A DNA stretch of 64,000 nucleotides from assembly GCF_002091675.1 (NCBI RefSeq), contig NZ_BDAE01000001.1:372001-436000 (forward strand), in the 5' to 3' direction. Numbering within the stretch: the stretch's first letter is position 1; each line of letters begins with the position of its first letter. The stretch is from Pseudomonas luteola NBRC 103146. GTDB lineage: Bacteria > Pseudomonadota > Gammaproteobacteria > Pseudomonadales > Pseudomonadaceae. The notes beneath the pieces were generated by a model that saw nothing but the letters and a program-made list of their open reading frames with translations, was not told where the DNA came from and did not search any database. Shown here one piece after another: positions 1-9,549 of this stretch. The translations under genes and the position numbers were made by a program.

Positions 1-482
1 ACTACAAGGGCAACGTCGTTATTCTGGTTGGCGATCCAGGCAACAAGGCTTCGAAAATTCGTACCGAAGACGTAGAAAACGTTGTGGCCAAATACCCGAA
101 CATGAAGATCGTACAGAAGACCATTGCCCACTGGCAGCGTAGCGAGGCGGCCAGTGTCGTCATGGACTGGCTCAAGCAGGGCGTGAGCTTTGACATCATC
201 GCCGCAAATAATGATGAGATGGCTATCGGTGCGGTGATGGGGCTGGAGAAGGCAGGCAAGAATCCCAAGGACTACCTGATCGGCGGTATCGACGGCACAC
301 CGGATGCACTCAAGATGATGGATCAGGGCAAGCTGACCGTCAGCGTACTTCAGGATGCGGCAGGGCAGGCCAACGGTGCCGTAGAGGTTGCACTGCACAT
401 GATCCGGGGTGAGCGGGTCGAGCCTGTGAACTGGGTGCCTTTCAAGCTGATCACACCGGAAAACCGTAGTCAGTTCCAGTAA
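1..482 (+). CDS. Sugar ABC transporter periplasmic substrate-binding protein (3' part)
   Basis: This is the C-terminal part of a type I periplasmic binding protein; the reading frame is open from base 3 and the start lies outside the window. It would capture a sugar in the periplasm and hand it to an ABC permease. The visible ~159 residues hold the second Rossmann-like lobe: a VVILVGDPGN strand-turn, an AANNDEMAIGA segment and IGGIDGTPDAL, all typical of ribose/inositol-type binders. The ending WVPFKLITPEN resembles myo-inositol binders, but the substrate is an inference. The gene is last in its transcript, because a strong terminator follows 11 bases after the stop. Confidence 0.85.
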   Translation, partial: YKGNVVILVGDPGNKASKIRTEDVENVVAKYPNMKIVQKTIAHWQRSEAASVVMDWLKQGVSFDIIAANNDEMAIGAVMGLEKAGKNPKDYLIGGIDGTPDALKMMDQGKLTVSVLQDAAGQANGAVEVALHMIRGERVEPVNWVPFKLITPENRSQFQ

Positions 483-492
483 CACAGACGAA

Positions 493-519
493 AAAAGACC
501 GGGCCAGGCCCGGTCTTTT
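493..519. terminator. Bidirectional rho-independent terminator
   Basis: A 13-base perfect stem (AAAAGACCGGGCC paired with GGCCCGGTCTTTT) with a one-base loop sits between two convergent genes. The A-tract and T-tract let it work in both directions, ending the sugar-binding protein gene on one side and the gamma-glutamyltransferase gene on the other. Confidence 0.9.
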
Positions 520-523
520 GATA

Positions 524-2113
524 TCAGTACCCTGCTGCCGCGCCGTTGCTACGGGGATCAAACGCGCCCTCGAACACACCGCTCGGATGGCGTACGGCCG
601 CACCGGCATGGCCCATGGTCTCGCTGAAGGGGGGCAGGCTTTCCACGTCATGACCGCGCGCGCGCAGCGCTTCGAACACGTCTGCCGTAAAGCGGGACTC
701 GAGCTTGAGCGTATCGGTGCTTTCGCCCCAGGTCCGGCCTAGTAGCCAGCGAGGCGCAGTGACTGCCTGCTGGAGCGGCTGATTGAAGATGGCGTAGCGG
801 CTGAAAACCGCTGCCTGGGTTTGCGGCTGGCCATCGCCACCCATGGTGCCGTACACCAGGGTTCGTCCATCCTTGAGCCGTGCCGCGGCGGGGTTGAGGG
901 TGTGAAAGGGCTTCTTGCCAGGCATGAGGGCCAGCAGATGATTGGGGTCCAGACTGAACGATGCGCCCCGGTTCTGCCAGTTGAGGCCACTGGCTGGCAA
1001 GACCACACCGCTGCCGAACTCATGGTAGATGCTTTGGATAAACGAAACGGCCAGCCCGTTCCCATCGATCACGCCCATCCAGATGGTATCACCCGGCCCT
1101 TTGCCTTCGCCCCAGGGCGCCGCCTTTTGCGGGTCGATGGCCGCGGCCAGCCCTTCAAGATAGTCGGGGGTGAGGCACGCCTGTGGGTCGATGGTCATAT
1201 GCTCGGGGTCGGTAATGTGCTCATCGCGTACCCGGAAGGCCAGCTTGGTCGCCTCGACCAGCGTATGAATGTGCTCGGCGCTGTCGGCCGTGCAGCTGTC
1301 CAGCCCGGCGTGGTCGGCAATGCCAAGAATGAGCTGGGAGACCAGCCCCTGGGATGGAGGTGTCAGGTTGTAGACCATCCCGGCACTATGCTGAAGCGCC
1401 AGTGGCTTTACCCGGCGGGCATGATAGGCGGCCAGATCATTGCGTGAAACAGGAGAGCCCAGCGCTTCCAGATCATTGGCGATACTGGCTGCCAGGGCGC
1501 CACGGTAGAAGGTATCCAGCCCTTCTTCCGCCAGCTGATGCAGGGTGGCGGCCAGTCGTGGTTGTCTGAATAGGCTTCCGGCTACGGGTGCCTCGCCATT
1601 TTCCAGAAAGGTTTCGGCAAAGCCGGGAACAGACTCCAACTCGTGCCGCTTGCTGGAGGTGGCAAGATGCTGGGACAGCGTGACCGGAATACCTTCTGCG
1701 GCGTAATGGATGGCATCAGCCAGAAGGCGTGGTAATGGCATCTTACCGCCCAGCTCCCCGGAAACCGCCAACGCCTCCTGCCAGCCACCAACGGTGCCCG
1801 CAACGGTAAGCGCGGCTTTCGGGCCGCGTGTTGGAATACGATCCATACCCGCGTAATGCTCGAGGGTGGCGTGGCTGCCTGCCGGGCCGCTGGCATCAAT
1901 GGCAACCGGATCACCTTCAGGCGGAACGATCAGCCAGAAGCCATCCCCACCCAGGCTGTTCATATGGGGATAGACAACGGCAATGCTGGCCGCCGCGGCG
2001 ACCATGGCCTCGATGGCATTGCCTCCTTCACGCAGCACGGCCAGGGCCGATTGAGCAGCAAGACTGTGAGGAGCGACGGCAATTCCGCGGGCAGCAACAG
2101 TGGTATTAAGCAT
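524..2113 (-). CDS. Gamma-glutamyltransferase family protein
   Basis: This 529-residue protein belongs to the Ntn-hydrolase gamma-glutamyltransferase family, which self-cleaves and then hydrolyses or transfers gamma-glutamyl groups or related amides. The N-terminal block with EGGNAIEAMVAAA and MNSLGGDGFW is diagnostic. The processing/nucleophile Thr is probably the T in GPGDTIWMGVIDG near residue 343. The following His/Ser of classical GGT (TTHxS) are replaced by I-W-M-G, so substrate range probably differs from glutathione. No signal peptide is visible, so it is probably cytoplasmic, like YwrD-type members. It lies 85 bases downstream of an OFA-type transporter gene on the same strand and may be co-transcribed with it. 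Confidence 0.88.
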   Translation of the reverse strand: MLNTTVAARGIAVAPHSLAAQSALAVLREGGNAIEAMVAAAASIAVVYPHMNSLGGDGFWLIVPPEGDPVAIDASGPAGSHATLEHYAGMDRIPTRGPKAALTVAGTVGGWQEALAVSGELGGKMPLPRLLADAIHYAAEGIPVTLSQHLATSSKRHELESVPGFAETFLENGEAPVAGSLFRQPRLAATLHQLAEEGLDTFYRGALAASIANDLEALGSPVSRNDLAAYHARRVKPLALQHSAGMVYNLTPPSQGLVSQLILGIADHAGLDSCTADSAEHIHTLVEATKLAFRVRDEHITDPEHMTIDPQACLTPDYLEGLAAAIDPQKAAPWGEGKGPGDTIWMGVIDGNGLAVSFIQSIYHEFGSGVVLPASGLNWQNRGASFSLDPNHLLALMPGKKPFHTLNPAAARLKDGRTLVYGTMGGDGQPQTQAAVFSRYAIFNQPLQQAVTAPRWLLGRTWGESTDTLKLESRFTADVFEALRARGHDVESLPPFSETMGHAGAAVRHPSGVFEGAFDPRSNGAAAGY

Positions 2114-2158
2114 TCTTCTTTTCCTTGACGAACAAAGGGTCCCGCCGGGAGAGCAGAG

Positions 2159-2188
2159 GGGGAGACTCCGCTTATCTGGAGCCTCCCA
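2159..2188 (-). other. Hairpin between MFS and GGT genes
   Basis: The 85-base spacer between the transporter and the transferase holds an inverted repeat (GGGAG-ACTCC on one side, GGAG-CCTCCC on the other) without a T-tract. It could partly attenuate read-through or stabilise the upstream message end; its role is unknown. Confidence 0.35.
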
Positions 2189-2198
2189 GCCACTTCAG

Positions 2199-3482
2199 TT
2201 AAGCGACGCTGGAGTTCTTGGCGAGCCATTGACGGCGCATGCGTTTGAGCACGAACAGGGCCAGGGCCGCTGTGATCAGGTCAAAGCTGATGGCCACGGC
2301 GAACACCGGCATCCAGCTGTCTGTGGACTGGTGGAGCAGGGCGGCCATCGGACCGCCAAAGATGGAGCCGATCCCTTGAGCCATGTACAGGAAACCGTAA
2401 TTGGTCGTGGCGTTGCGGGTGCCAAAGGTGTCGGTCAGGGTGGAGGGAAACAGGGAGAAGATTTCGCCCCAGCCCAGGAAGACTACACCGGAGAGCAATA
2501 CGAACAGCACAGGGTTATCGCTGGTCAGTAGCCACAGGGTCATGGCAATGCCTTCTGCGAAAAAGGCGAAAGCCATGGTGTTCTCACGGCCATATCGGTC
2601 CGAGATCCAGCCAAACAGCGGGCGGGTCAGGCCATTGCAGACACGGTCGATGGTCATTGCGAGCGGCAGTGCAGCCATGCCAAAGACCATGACACCGGTC
2701 ATGCCAAAATCCTTGGCAAAGCTGGCCATCTGCGACGTTACCATCAGGCCTGAGGTCGACATCATCGCGAACATGGCAAACATGAGCCAGAACAGCGGCG
2801 TCTTGAGCATGGCCTTGGGTGCAACGTCCGGTGCGGTGCTGGAGGCAGGGCTGGTGTCGGCAATCCGCTCTGCCAACTCGGCTGGCGGTTGGCGCAGGAA
2901 CTGTGCGGCGAGCAGGCCGACAATCCCCAGGATCAGACCAAAGGTGACCAGGGTATTTTCCATGCCAGCCGCTGCGAGGCTATTGCTGATGGGAAAGGTC
3001 GTGATCATCGCACCCATACCGTAACCTGCGGCAACCGCACCGGCTGCCAGCCCCCGGTGATCAGGAAACCAGCGAACCATCAAGCCAACGATGCCCACAT
3101 ACACGATGCCGGTTCCCAAGCCTCCCATCAGGCCGTAGGTCAGGTAGATCATGGCGAGTGAATTGGCCTGACTTGCCAGAATCCAGGACAGCCCTGTGAG
3201 GGCACAACCAAAGGCGATCAGTTTGCGTAAGCCGAAACGGTCAATCAGAAAACCTTGTACTGGCGAGAAAAACGTTTGCAGGACGATCAGAATGGAAAAG
3301 GTAATCTGGATCTGAGCCAGTGAGACACCCAGCTTTTGGGTCAATGGCGCCGTAAACAATGTCCAGACATATTGCGGGCTTGAAATGGCCATCATGCAGA
3401 CAACGCCTGCGGCCAGTTGAAACCAGCGAGTGCCCAGAGCGCTGCCTGGCGCGCGACTATCTACCAATATCTTCGTATTCAT
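2199..3482 (-). CDS. MFS transporter, OFA (oxalate/formate antiporter-like) family
   Basis: This 427-residue inner-membrane transporter has about 12 hydrophobic segments and the MFS loop motif DRFGLRK after helix 2 and DRYGREN in the second half. The glycine-rich LMGGLGTGIVYVG and VRWFPDHRGLAAGAVAAGYGMG stretches are typical of the OFA family, whose founding member exchanges oxalate for formate. The real substrate cannot be read from the sequence. It is the first gene of a probable two-gene unit with the gamma-glutamyltransferase, so an amide or carboxylate substrate is an inference. Its upstream region is unusually AT-rich. Confidence 0.85.
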   Translation of the reverse strand: MNTKILVDSRAPGSALGTRWFQLAAGVVCMMAISSPQYVWTLFTAPLTQKLGVSLAQIQITFSILIVLQTFFSPVQGFLIDRFGLRKLIAFGCALTGLSWILASQANSLAMIYLTYGLMGGLGTGIVYVGIVGLMVRWFPDHRGLAAGAVAAGYGMGAMITTFPISNSLAAAGMENTLVTFGLILGIVGLLAAQFLRQPPAELAERIADTSPASSTAPDVAPKAMLKTPLFWLMFAMFAMMSTSGLMVTSQMASFAKDFGMTGVMVFGMAALPLAMTIDRVCNGLTRPLFGWISDRYGRENTMAFAFFAEGIAMTLWLLTSDNPVLFVLLSGVVFLGWGEIFSLFPSTLTDTFGTRNATTNYGFLYMAQGIGSIFGGPMAALLHQSTDSWMPVFAVAISFDLITAALALFVLKRMRRQWLAKNSSVA

Positions 3483-4390
3483 GGAAGTTTCCGAGGGCTA
3501 TATAACGATATGAATACGAGAGCAATGGATATGCCAGCTTTATATATTCCTTATGTTTTAAGGCGTTGGCGTTAAAATATAAGGATATGTTCATCCATAA
3601 GTATAATTTGCTGCTCTAACTTGGTGCGCTTGGCACTTTTTTGAAGCTATTTAATATATGTGTGAAATAAAAAAGCCCGCTTTAAGGGCGGGCTTTTTTA
3701 TTCGAAATCAATGGGATGCAGACTTAATAAGTGTGTAAGGTAAATTTGCTCTGCTTCAGGATAAGTTAAGCATTGGCTTGAATACTATATTCAACTAAAT
3801 ATTTAATGCATACATATTAAATATCACAGATTAGAACTTAACCCGATTATGCTTTTCGGGATAGCGCTAAAAAGCCAATGTATAGCGTGAAACGGACATC
3901 TTGCGGCTTGATGTTTTCCAGACGCATATAACCGCCCTGCCAATGGCGTTTTGCCCCGGCGTTCAACGGGCGAGCACAAGCCACTGGCCGGGCGGGGCAT
4001 AGCCATCATAGGGCTTGGGTCTGGCCTGAGTGGTCGCCAATGCCACTACCTGTCCAAATGACAAGGGCACTGGCAGAAAACGTCTGCGTGGGCCTTGCTA
4101 TTAGTTACCGATGCGCAATCGGCTATACGTATAACAATCCAAAAGAAATCCTTTGTGAAGGCAGAGCGGACTCTTGAGCAAAGGAGTTGTCTAGCCGCTT
4201 GGCTGAACAAAGTACGGGCTTTTTCCACGCTTTATTCAGAGCGCTCGTGTGGGCAGCAAGACGAAGAGTCGCGCCAAGGCGACAAAATAACGGGCGGCTG
4301 TATCAAGCTGGCTTCTGCTCAGCCGATAGCACTGTTATCGCAAAAACCATAGGGCGGTTTTTGCTCACCAACCGCTACCGGAGAACACCA
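3483..4390. other. Long AT-rich intergenic region
   Basis: About 900 bases lie between the divergent OFA transporter and the chemoreceptor gene. The part from 3500 to 3850 is much more AT-rich than the rest of the window, with TATA- and AAAT-rich runs. I see no convincing gene: the open frames (for example 3824-4009 on the minus strand) lack family resemblance and ribosome sites. A strong stand-alone terminator lies inside it. The stretch from 4187 to 4390 is open in the chemoreceptor frame, but it lacks protein-like composition and probably is leader. Confidence 0.6.
3669..3700. terminator. Orphan rho-independent terminator
   Basis: A 7-base stem AGCCCGC/GCGGGCT is flanked by A- and T-tracts in both directions. 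No annotated gene ends nearby on either strand: the OFA gene starts at 3482 heading away, and the chemoreceptor starts at 4391. It therefore may end an unannotated small RNA or a decayed gene. Confidence 0.75.
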
Positions 4391-6118
4391 ATGAATGCCC
4401 CCCAAGACTTCAACGCTGACGCCCAGGCGGCGGAGTTCAATTCACTCTGGTCAGCGATTGATCGCTCCCAAGCCGTCATCGAGTTCAACCTTGATGGCAC
4501 CATCCTGCGCGCCAACCAGAATTTCCTCGACGCCTTGGGGTATCGGCTTGAGGAGATTGCCGGGCAGCATCACCGGATCTTCTGCGATGCCGAATACGCC
4601 AGCAGCATGTCCTATCGCCAGTTCTGGGAAAAGCTTGGCCGCGGCGAGTTCGATGCAGGGCAGTACAAGCGCCTAGGCAAGGGCGGCCGGGAAGTTTGGA
4701 TCCAGGCGACCTACAACCCGATTTTCAATGCCGAAGGCAAACCGTACAAGGTGGTCAAGTTCGCGTCCGATGTGACCGAGGCTGTATTACGCAGCACCGA
4801 CCACCAGGGCAAGGTCAATGCTATCGAACGCGCCCAGGCGGTTATCGAGTTCGACCTGACCGGCCATGTGCTGCGGGCCAACGATAATTTCCTGTCTGTG
4901 CTGGGCTATAGCCTGGAAGAGATCAAGGGCAAGCATCACCGCATGTTCTGTGACGAAGAACATGCCAACTCCACTGCGTACCATCTGCTTTGGGAAAAGC
5001 TTGGCCGTGGTAAGTTCGACACAGGTGTCTACAAGCGCATCAGCAAGGAAGGGCGTGAAATCTGGATTCAAGCGACCTATAACCCGATCCTGGACGCCGA
5101 GGGCAAGCCGTACAAGATCGTGAAGTTCGCTACCGATATCACGGCCTTGCAGATCAAGAGTGCCGAGTATGAAGGCAAGATTGCGGCCATTGATCGTAGC
5201 CAGGCGGTCATCGAGTTCGATCTGCTGGGCAACATTCTTCATGCCAACCAGAACTTCCTGTCGACCCTGGGCTATCGCCTGGAAGAGATCGTCGGCAAGC
5301 ACCACCGCATGTTCTGTGAGGAGCATTACGTCACTTCAACCGCGTATCGGGACTTCTGGCAGCGTCTGGGGCAGGGGCAGTTCTTCAGCGACCGTTACAT
5401 GCGCCTGGGCAAGTTCGGACAGAAGATCTGGATCCAGGCGACCTATAACCCGATCTTCAATGCCGACGGCCAGCCATACAAAGTTATCAAGTTTGCGACA
5501 GACATTACCCAGCAGGTCGAAATGGAGCAGTTGGTCAAGGCCAAGACGCAAGCTATGAGCAGCTCCGTGCAAAACCTGACGCAGTCAATCAACCACATTG
5601 CCCAAAGCACCGGGGAGGCGAACGAGCTGGCGCGCATGACCCAAGAAGAGGCCGCCCAAGGCGCCGAGACGCTCAAGCGCTCCGTTGAAGCCATGGCCGT
5701 TATTGCCAAGTCTGCTGAGGACATCCAGGACATCATTCAGGTTATCAGTGACATCGCCAGCCAGACGAACATGCTGGCCTTCAACGCGGCCATCGAAGCG
5801 GCGCGGGCCGGTGAGCATGGCCTGGGCTTTTCGGTGGTGGCGGACGAGGTGCGTAAGCTGGCCGAGAAATCATCCCAGGCGACCAAGGAGATCAACAAGC
5901 TGATTCAGGAGTCCTCCAAGCGCATCACGGTGGGTAATGAAATCTCCCGAAGCGTAGGCGAAGCCTTCGAGCGTATCGCCAAGGGTGTAGTGCGTACCAC
6001 GCGCTCCATCGATGCCATCAACGCCTCGACGGGCGACCAGCTGACGACGGCAGGTGAAGTGAACGAGCTGATTCGTGACCTCAATAACGTCACGTCCGGT
6101 GTTGGACCGCGTGGATGA
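4391..6118 (+). CDS. Cytoplasmic chemoreceptor with three PAS domains
   Basis: I chose the ATG at 4391 because GGAGA lies just upstream and the open stretch before it does not look like protein. The 575-residue product has three PAS domains (about residues 18-140, 140-262 and 262-384) repeating with an exact 122-residue period, then a methyl-accepting signalling domain. The hairpin tip [18 protein letters not shown] is the contact site for CheA/CheW. No membrane segment is visible, so it is a soluble sensor, similar in design to BdlA (two PAS plus MCP) and Aer-2-type receptors. Each PAS carries the FW-(E/Q)-(K/R)-LG block and the YNPI-(F/L) strand; ligand (haem, FAD or small molecule) is unknown. 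The stop overlaps the next start in an ATGA. Confidence 0.92.
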   Translation: MNAPQDFNADAQAAEFNSLWSAIDRSQAVIEFNLDGTILRANQNFLDALGYRLEEIAGQHHRIFCDAEYASSMSYRQFWEKLGRGEFDAGQYKRLGKGGREVWIQATYNPIFNAEGKPYKVVKFASDVTEAVLRSTDHQGKVNAIERAQAVIEFDLTGHVLRANDNFLSVLGYSLEEIKGKHHRMFCDEEHANSTAYHLLWEKLGRGKFDTGVYKRISKEGREIWIQATYNPILDAEGKPYKIVKFATDITALQIKSAEYEGKIAAIDRSQAVIEFDLLGNILHANQNFLSTLGYRLEEIVGKHHRMFCEEHYVTSTAYRDFWQRLGQGQFFSDRYMRLGKFGQKIWIQATYNPIFNADGQPYKVIKFATDITQQVEMEQLVKAKTQAMSSSVQNLTQSINHIAQSTGEANELARMTQEEAAQGAETLKRSVEAMAVIAKSAEDIQDIIQVISDIASQTNMLAFNAAIEAARAGEHGLGFSVVADEVRKLAEKSSQATKEINKLIQESSKRITVGNEISRSVGEAFERIAKGVVRTTRSIDAINASTGDQLTTAGEVNELIRDLNNVTSGVGPRG

Positions 6119-7611
6119 CCGCCATCATGACTGGCAGCGCATATGGAGTAGTCCATGTCGGTGGCATCGAGATCGCCATTCCGGCATCGGCCCTGCAACA
6201 AGTGGTGCGCTGGCCTGACCAGGTACAGCCACGTCCGCCGGTAGCGCCTTACATGCGCGGTGTGTTCAGCCTGCGGGGCCGCGCGGTCCCGCTGGTGGAC
6301 CTACACGTGCTGCTCGGGCTCACACCGGCTGGGGAGGACGGAATGCCCAGCGAAGTGGCCCTCCTGCATCATCAGGAAGGACGTTTCGGGATTGGGATTG
6401 ATGCCGTGGCGGATGTCATCCACATCGATGAAAGGCAACTCAGCGAGCTGGGCACCCACAAGCGTGGACAGGGTTTGTTGCCGCGCCTTTTCATGGGCGG
6501 CAGCCAGGGCGAGCGCATCATCTACCTGCTTGATATCGAGGCGCTGGCGTCGCTGCCGGAGTTGTTCATGGCCTTCGATCATGCACAGGAGTTGCGTGAG
6601 CGCGGCCGTACGGCTCGCTTCAAGCTCAAGCATTACATACTGCTGGGCTGTGATGGTCGCCGGTTCTGCCTGGAGGCTACGGCAGTCAGTGAGCTGGTCG
6701 AACATCCCCGGATCGATACGACGTTCTTTCAGAGCGAGTATTGCCTGGGTGTCACGGAGCTGCGGGGCACCCCGATTCCAGTGCTCAATCTTTCCCGTAT
6801 CCTAGGGCTTGAAGAGGTCCCCGGCGAGACCAAAAAACAGCTGCTGGTTATGACAGCCAACGGCCATGCTTTTGGTTTTGCCTTTACCGAACTTCTGGCC
6901 ATGATGCGGCGCAACCCGGACGATCTTGTGCCTATGCCGCGTTTCGGCCTGCAGCACCCCGCCATGTTTTCCGGGGTCATGAGCGGCGAAGATAGCCATG
7001 ATGCATTGCTGCTCAACCATACGGCGCTGCTGCGTCGCAAGGATATCCAGGCGTTTTCCAAGATCTTTGAAAACGCCAAGGGCCGCAGCAGCGAGGCCTC
7101 CAGCATCGTGCCCAAGGCGCGATCCCGGCAGGCTTGTTTGGTGTACGAGGCCGGTATCCAGTTTGCATCGCCGCTGCATCAGGTGGATGAGATCCTTCAT
7201 ATCCCCACGCAGTTCATGCGTCTCAAGCAAGCTCAGGGACATCTGATTGGGATGATTAACGTCCGCGGGCAACAGGTCTCGCTGATCTGCCTGAGCAGCT
7301 TGATCAATTCGTCGCCGCGTGAGGCAACCGAAAGCTCGCGTATTCTTTTGGTGACTGGCGAGGCAATGACCTTTGGCTTTGCGGTCTGCCAGATCGATGC
7401 AATCGAGACGTTCAACGATTTCGATCCCGGCATGCTCGAAAAGGGTTGGCAAACCCCGACGGGTGATTCCCTCTCCGTTGGGCAGCGGGCGCGAACGCTG
7501 GTAAGCATCGGCTCCGGCCTCAATCGCTGGCGCGCTACATTGCTGGACCTGAAGGCTGTGGCACGCGAACTGGAGGCAGATTTAGCTAGCCAGGAAATGC
7601 TGCCGGCATAG
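6115..7611 (+). CDS. Triple-CheW-domain chemotaxis scaffold protein
   Basis: The 498-residue protein consists of three CheW-like modules (about residues 5-150, 170-315 and 340-490). Each carries the Y/LRG-x-P-(V/I)-x-(V/L)-(V/L/I) type strand: [31 protein letters not shown] and [16 protein letters not shown]. CheW domains link receptors to the kinase CheA. It starts inside the stop of the PAS-receptor gene (ATGA overlap), so the two are translationally coupled and probably work as a pair. An alternative start is the ATG at 6127. No CheA, CheY, CheR or CheB gene is in the window, so it must plug into a pathway encoded elsewhere. Three CheW modules in one chain is unusual compared with the usual single domain of about 160 residues. 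Confidence 0.88.
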   Translation: MTAIMTGSAYGVVHVGGIEIAIPASALQQVVRWPDQVQPRPPVAPYMRGVFSLRGRAVPLVDLHVLLGLTPAGEDGMPSEVALLHHQEGRFGIGIDAVADVIHIDERQLSELGTHKRGQGLLPRLFMGGSQGERIIYLLDIEALASLPELFMAFDHAQELRERGRTARFKLKHYILLGCDGRRFCLEATAVSELVEHPRIDTTFFQSEYCLGVTELRGTPIPVLNLSRILGLEEVPGETKKQLLVMTANGHAFGFAFTELLAMMRRNPDDLVPMPRFGLQHPAMFSGVMSGEDSHDALLLNHTALLRRKDIQAFSKIFENAKGRSSEASSIVPKARSRQACLVYEAGIQFASPLHQVDEILHIPTQFMRLKQAQGHLIGMINVRGQQVSLICLSSLINSSPREATESSRILLVTGEAMTFGFAVCQIDAIETFNDFDPGMLEKGWQTPTGDSLSVGQRARTLVSIGSGLNRWRATLLDLKAVARELEADLASQEMLPA

Positions 7612-7672
7612 GACTGGTGCCTGAGAACAAGGTGATCGACAATGCGGCGATTACCTTGTCCGGGAGTAGCCC

Positions 7673-8128
7673 ATGTCCATCCGTTGGATCGCCACACCGC
7701 AAACCGATCTCACCGTTCAGACCCTGTACGCCATTCTCTCGCTGCGTACCGAGGTCTTCGTGGTAGAGCAGAAGTGTCCTTATCAGGAGGTGGACGGCCA
7801 GGACCTGACCGGCAATACCTATCACCTCATGGGCTGGGAAGGCGATACGCTAGTGGCTTATCTGCGAGTGCTGGATCCGGTACTGCATGACGGACAGGTA
7901 GTGGTTGGTCGCGTCGTAACCGCGCCCGCCGCACGGGGTCGCGGGCTGGGGCATGAGCTGATGAAGCAGGGCCTGACCTTTTGCGAGGCGCACTGGGCCG
8001 GTCTTCCCATTTATCTCTCTGCCCAGGCGCACCTGCAGGATTACTACGGCCGCTACGGCTTCGAGCCGGTTACAGACATCTACCTTGAAGATGACATCCC
8101 GCATATCGGGATGCGTCGTCGGACGTAA
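7673..8128 (+). CDS. elaA: GNAT N-acetyltransferase, ElaA family
   Basis: This 151-residue protein matches ElaA, a small GNAT-fold acetyltransferase that takes acetyl groups from acetyl-CoA. Diagnostic blocks are LYAILSLRTEVFVVEQKCPY near the N-terminus, the acetyl-CoA loop RVVTAPAARGRGLGHELM (residues ~79-97), and the C-terminal QAHLQDYYGRYGFEPV. The natural substrate of ElaA is not firmly known. The gene stands alone, 61 bases after the CheW gene on the same strand, and is convergent with the gene at 8150. Confidence 0.9.
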   Translation: MSIRWIATPQTDLTVQTLYAILSLRTEVFVVEQKCPYQEVDGQDLTGNTYHLMGWEGDTLVAYLRVLDPVLHDGQVVVGRVVTAPAARGRGLGHELMKQGLTFCEAHWAGLPIYLSAQAHLQDYYGRYGFEPVTDIYLEDDIPHIGMRRRT

Positions 8129-8149
8129 CCCAGGCGTGTTTAGAGCGAT

Positions 8150-9427
8150 TTAGAAATCGAATCCGATCTGAGTCCGATTCGGTTCGGCCTTTCTATGGGG
8201 TTTCCGGTGGGGGGCGGTCACGTTGCTTTGGGCCTTGGGCGCCTTGAAGACAAGCGTGGTGAGGCGGACTGTTCGCATCGGATCATCAGGCAGGCGGAGC
8301 GTTACCTCGCTACCGTGCTCAGGCTGTCCCTCCGGCGCCTCCTGATAAGCGGGATGAGCACGGTTTTGTGCACGGACATCGTTGATCGTTCGGGTCAGCC
8401 GTTGACCTCTATGAAAAACCAGCAGGATAAGCCGGGCTTCCCGGCTCAATGGATGGGCCAGCAGGTAGTCAAGTTGCTCCCGATACGCCTCGGCATTCTT
8501 CCAAAACAGGCAGTCGGCCAGACAGGCGATCCGCTCCCCATGACGCAGGCCAAGTGCGCTGTAGCCGATGGGCACAAAGGGCTCGATTGTTTCCGGGCGC
8601 TCGAACTGGCCGTTCAGTGCAATACCCAGGTAGTTTCTTAACGGCGCCTCATTCCATGTGGCGAATAGTGATGGACTGTAGGTCAGCAGCGTAATGGCGT
8701 TCTGCAAAGTTTCCACGATCTGCTCATGCTGATCACGGCTCAGCGTTGGCTCCGGCAAGTCGGGCCCATGAACCATGGGCGGGAGCTCAGGAAATAGCTG
8801 CTCCCGTGAGGGAGGCGTAAGCCGTGCCAGTGGGCCGTCGGAGCGCTTGTGCAGTGGAATACCCAACGTTTGCGCCAGGGCCTGATGGGAGAGTAGCCGC
8901 GTGCGGCGGGTGTTGATGACTGTTTCCACGATAGCCGAGAGGCTGTCGTTATAGGCCGCTACCTCCTGTCGAATCCAGGCGAGCGCTTTTTCGATCTCGT
9001 TGACTTCACGGTCGATCAGCGCGCGTGCGGCCTGCTCCGCGCCGCGCTTGATCTCGAAGGTCAGAATCAGGGATTGCCCGCTGATCCGTACGGCACCTGA
9101 CGTACCCGTCCAGGGACCGGCCTGTGCACCGAACCACTCTGCGTCGCCATCGAAGGGTATGTCGATATCGAGTCGATGGCTGGCTGCATTGCCCTCGAAA
9201 TCCGCGTGGTCATCGGTTTCAGCCTGCCACTCATGGCGGCGTAGCGCTGGCGGCTCGATCCGATAGGCCGCGATGAAGTAATCGATCAGCGCATTTGGTG
9301 CCGTGTTGAGCAGGCGGTGTTCATCCAGCGCGGCCAATGTCTCGTCGAGGCGGCTCCGCTGGTTATCGAGTCGCTCCCTGGGGTCGAAAGTGGAAAATAG
9401 CTCGTCCTGCAACACGTGTGCACTCAT
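8150..9427 (-). CDS. Nuclease-like protein with apparently lost catalytic residues
   Basis: Start set at the ATG at 9427 (protein begins MSAHV, 425 residues); an upstream ATG at 9457 has no ribosome site. The N-terminal two thirds show the pattern of a family of uncharacterised bacterial proteins: a sandwich segment (IPFDGDAEWFG), a helix with AALIDREVNEIEKAL-type spacing, RRTRLL, and LGIPLHKRSDGP. In family members as I recall them, the C-terminus is a PD-(D/E)xK-like domain with GKTDILI and (F)IAECKFW. Here the matching stretches read GYSALGL and LADCLFW, so the Asp and the Glu-x-Lys pair are changed. Function is unknown; it may be structural or regulatory. It is monocistronic and convergent with elaA. 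Confidence 0.7.
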   Translation of the reverse strand: MSAHVLQDELFSTFDPRERLDNQRSRLDETLAALDEHRLLNTAPNALIDYFIAAYRIEPPALRRHEWQAETDDHADFEGNAASHRLDIDIPFDGDAEWFGAQAGPWTGTSGAVRISGQSLILTFEIKRGAEQAARALIDREVNEIEKALAWIRQEVAAYNDSLSAIVETVINTRRTRLLSHQALAQTLGIPLHKRSDGPLARLTPPSREQLFPELPPMVHGPDLPEPTLSRDQHEQIVETLQNAITLLTYSPSLFATWNEAPLRNYLGIALNGQFERPETIEPFVPIGYSALGLRHGERIACLADCLFWKNAEAYREQLDYLLAHPLSREARLILLVFHRGQRLTRTINDVRAQNRAHPAYQEAPEGQPEHGSEVTLRLPDDPMRTVRLTTLVFKAPKAQSNVTAPHRKPHRKAEPNRTQIGFDF

Positions 9428-9511
9428 TCGCCTGTCCCGGTGACTACCCGTCAACATCGTCTTTTATTGGAGCCGGAGAGGGCAAGGGAATATCCCAAAC
9501 CGACCGTCAAT

Positions 9512-9535
9512 AAAAAGGGGCCATATAGGCCCTTT
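9512..9535 (-). terminator. Rho-independent terminator of the sugar porter gene
   Basis: Read on the minus strand, a stem AAAGGGCC/GGCCCCTTT around TATAT is followed by a run of T. It lies 15 bases after the stop of the sugar porter. Confidence 0.75.
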
Positions 9536-9549
9536 GCGAGCCTTTCGTA

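Noticed and set aside
3824-4009. 61-residue open frame on the minus strand in the AT-rich gap
   Set aside because: No ribosome site and no family; kept only as part of the description of the gap.
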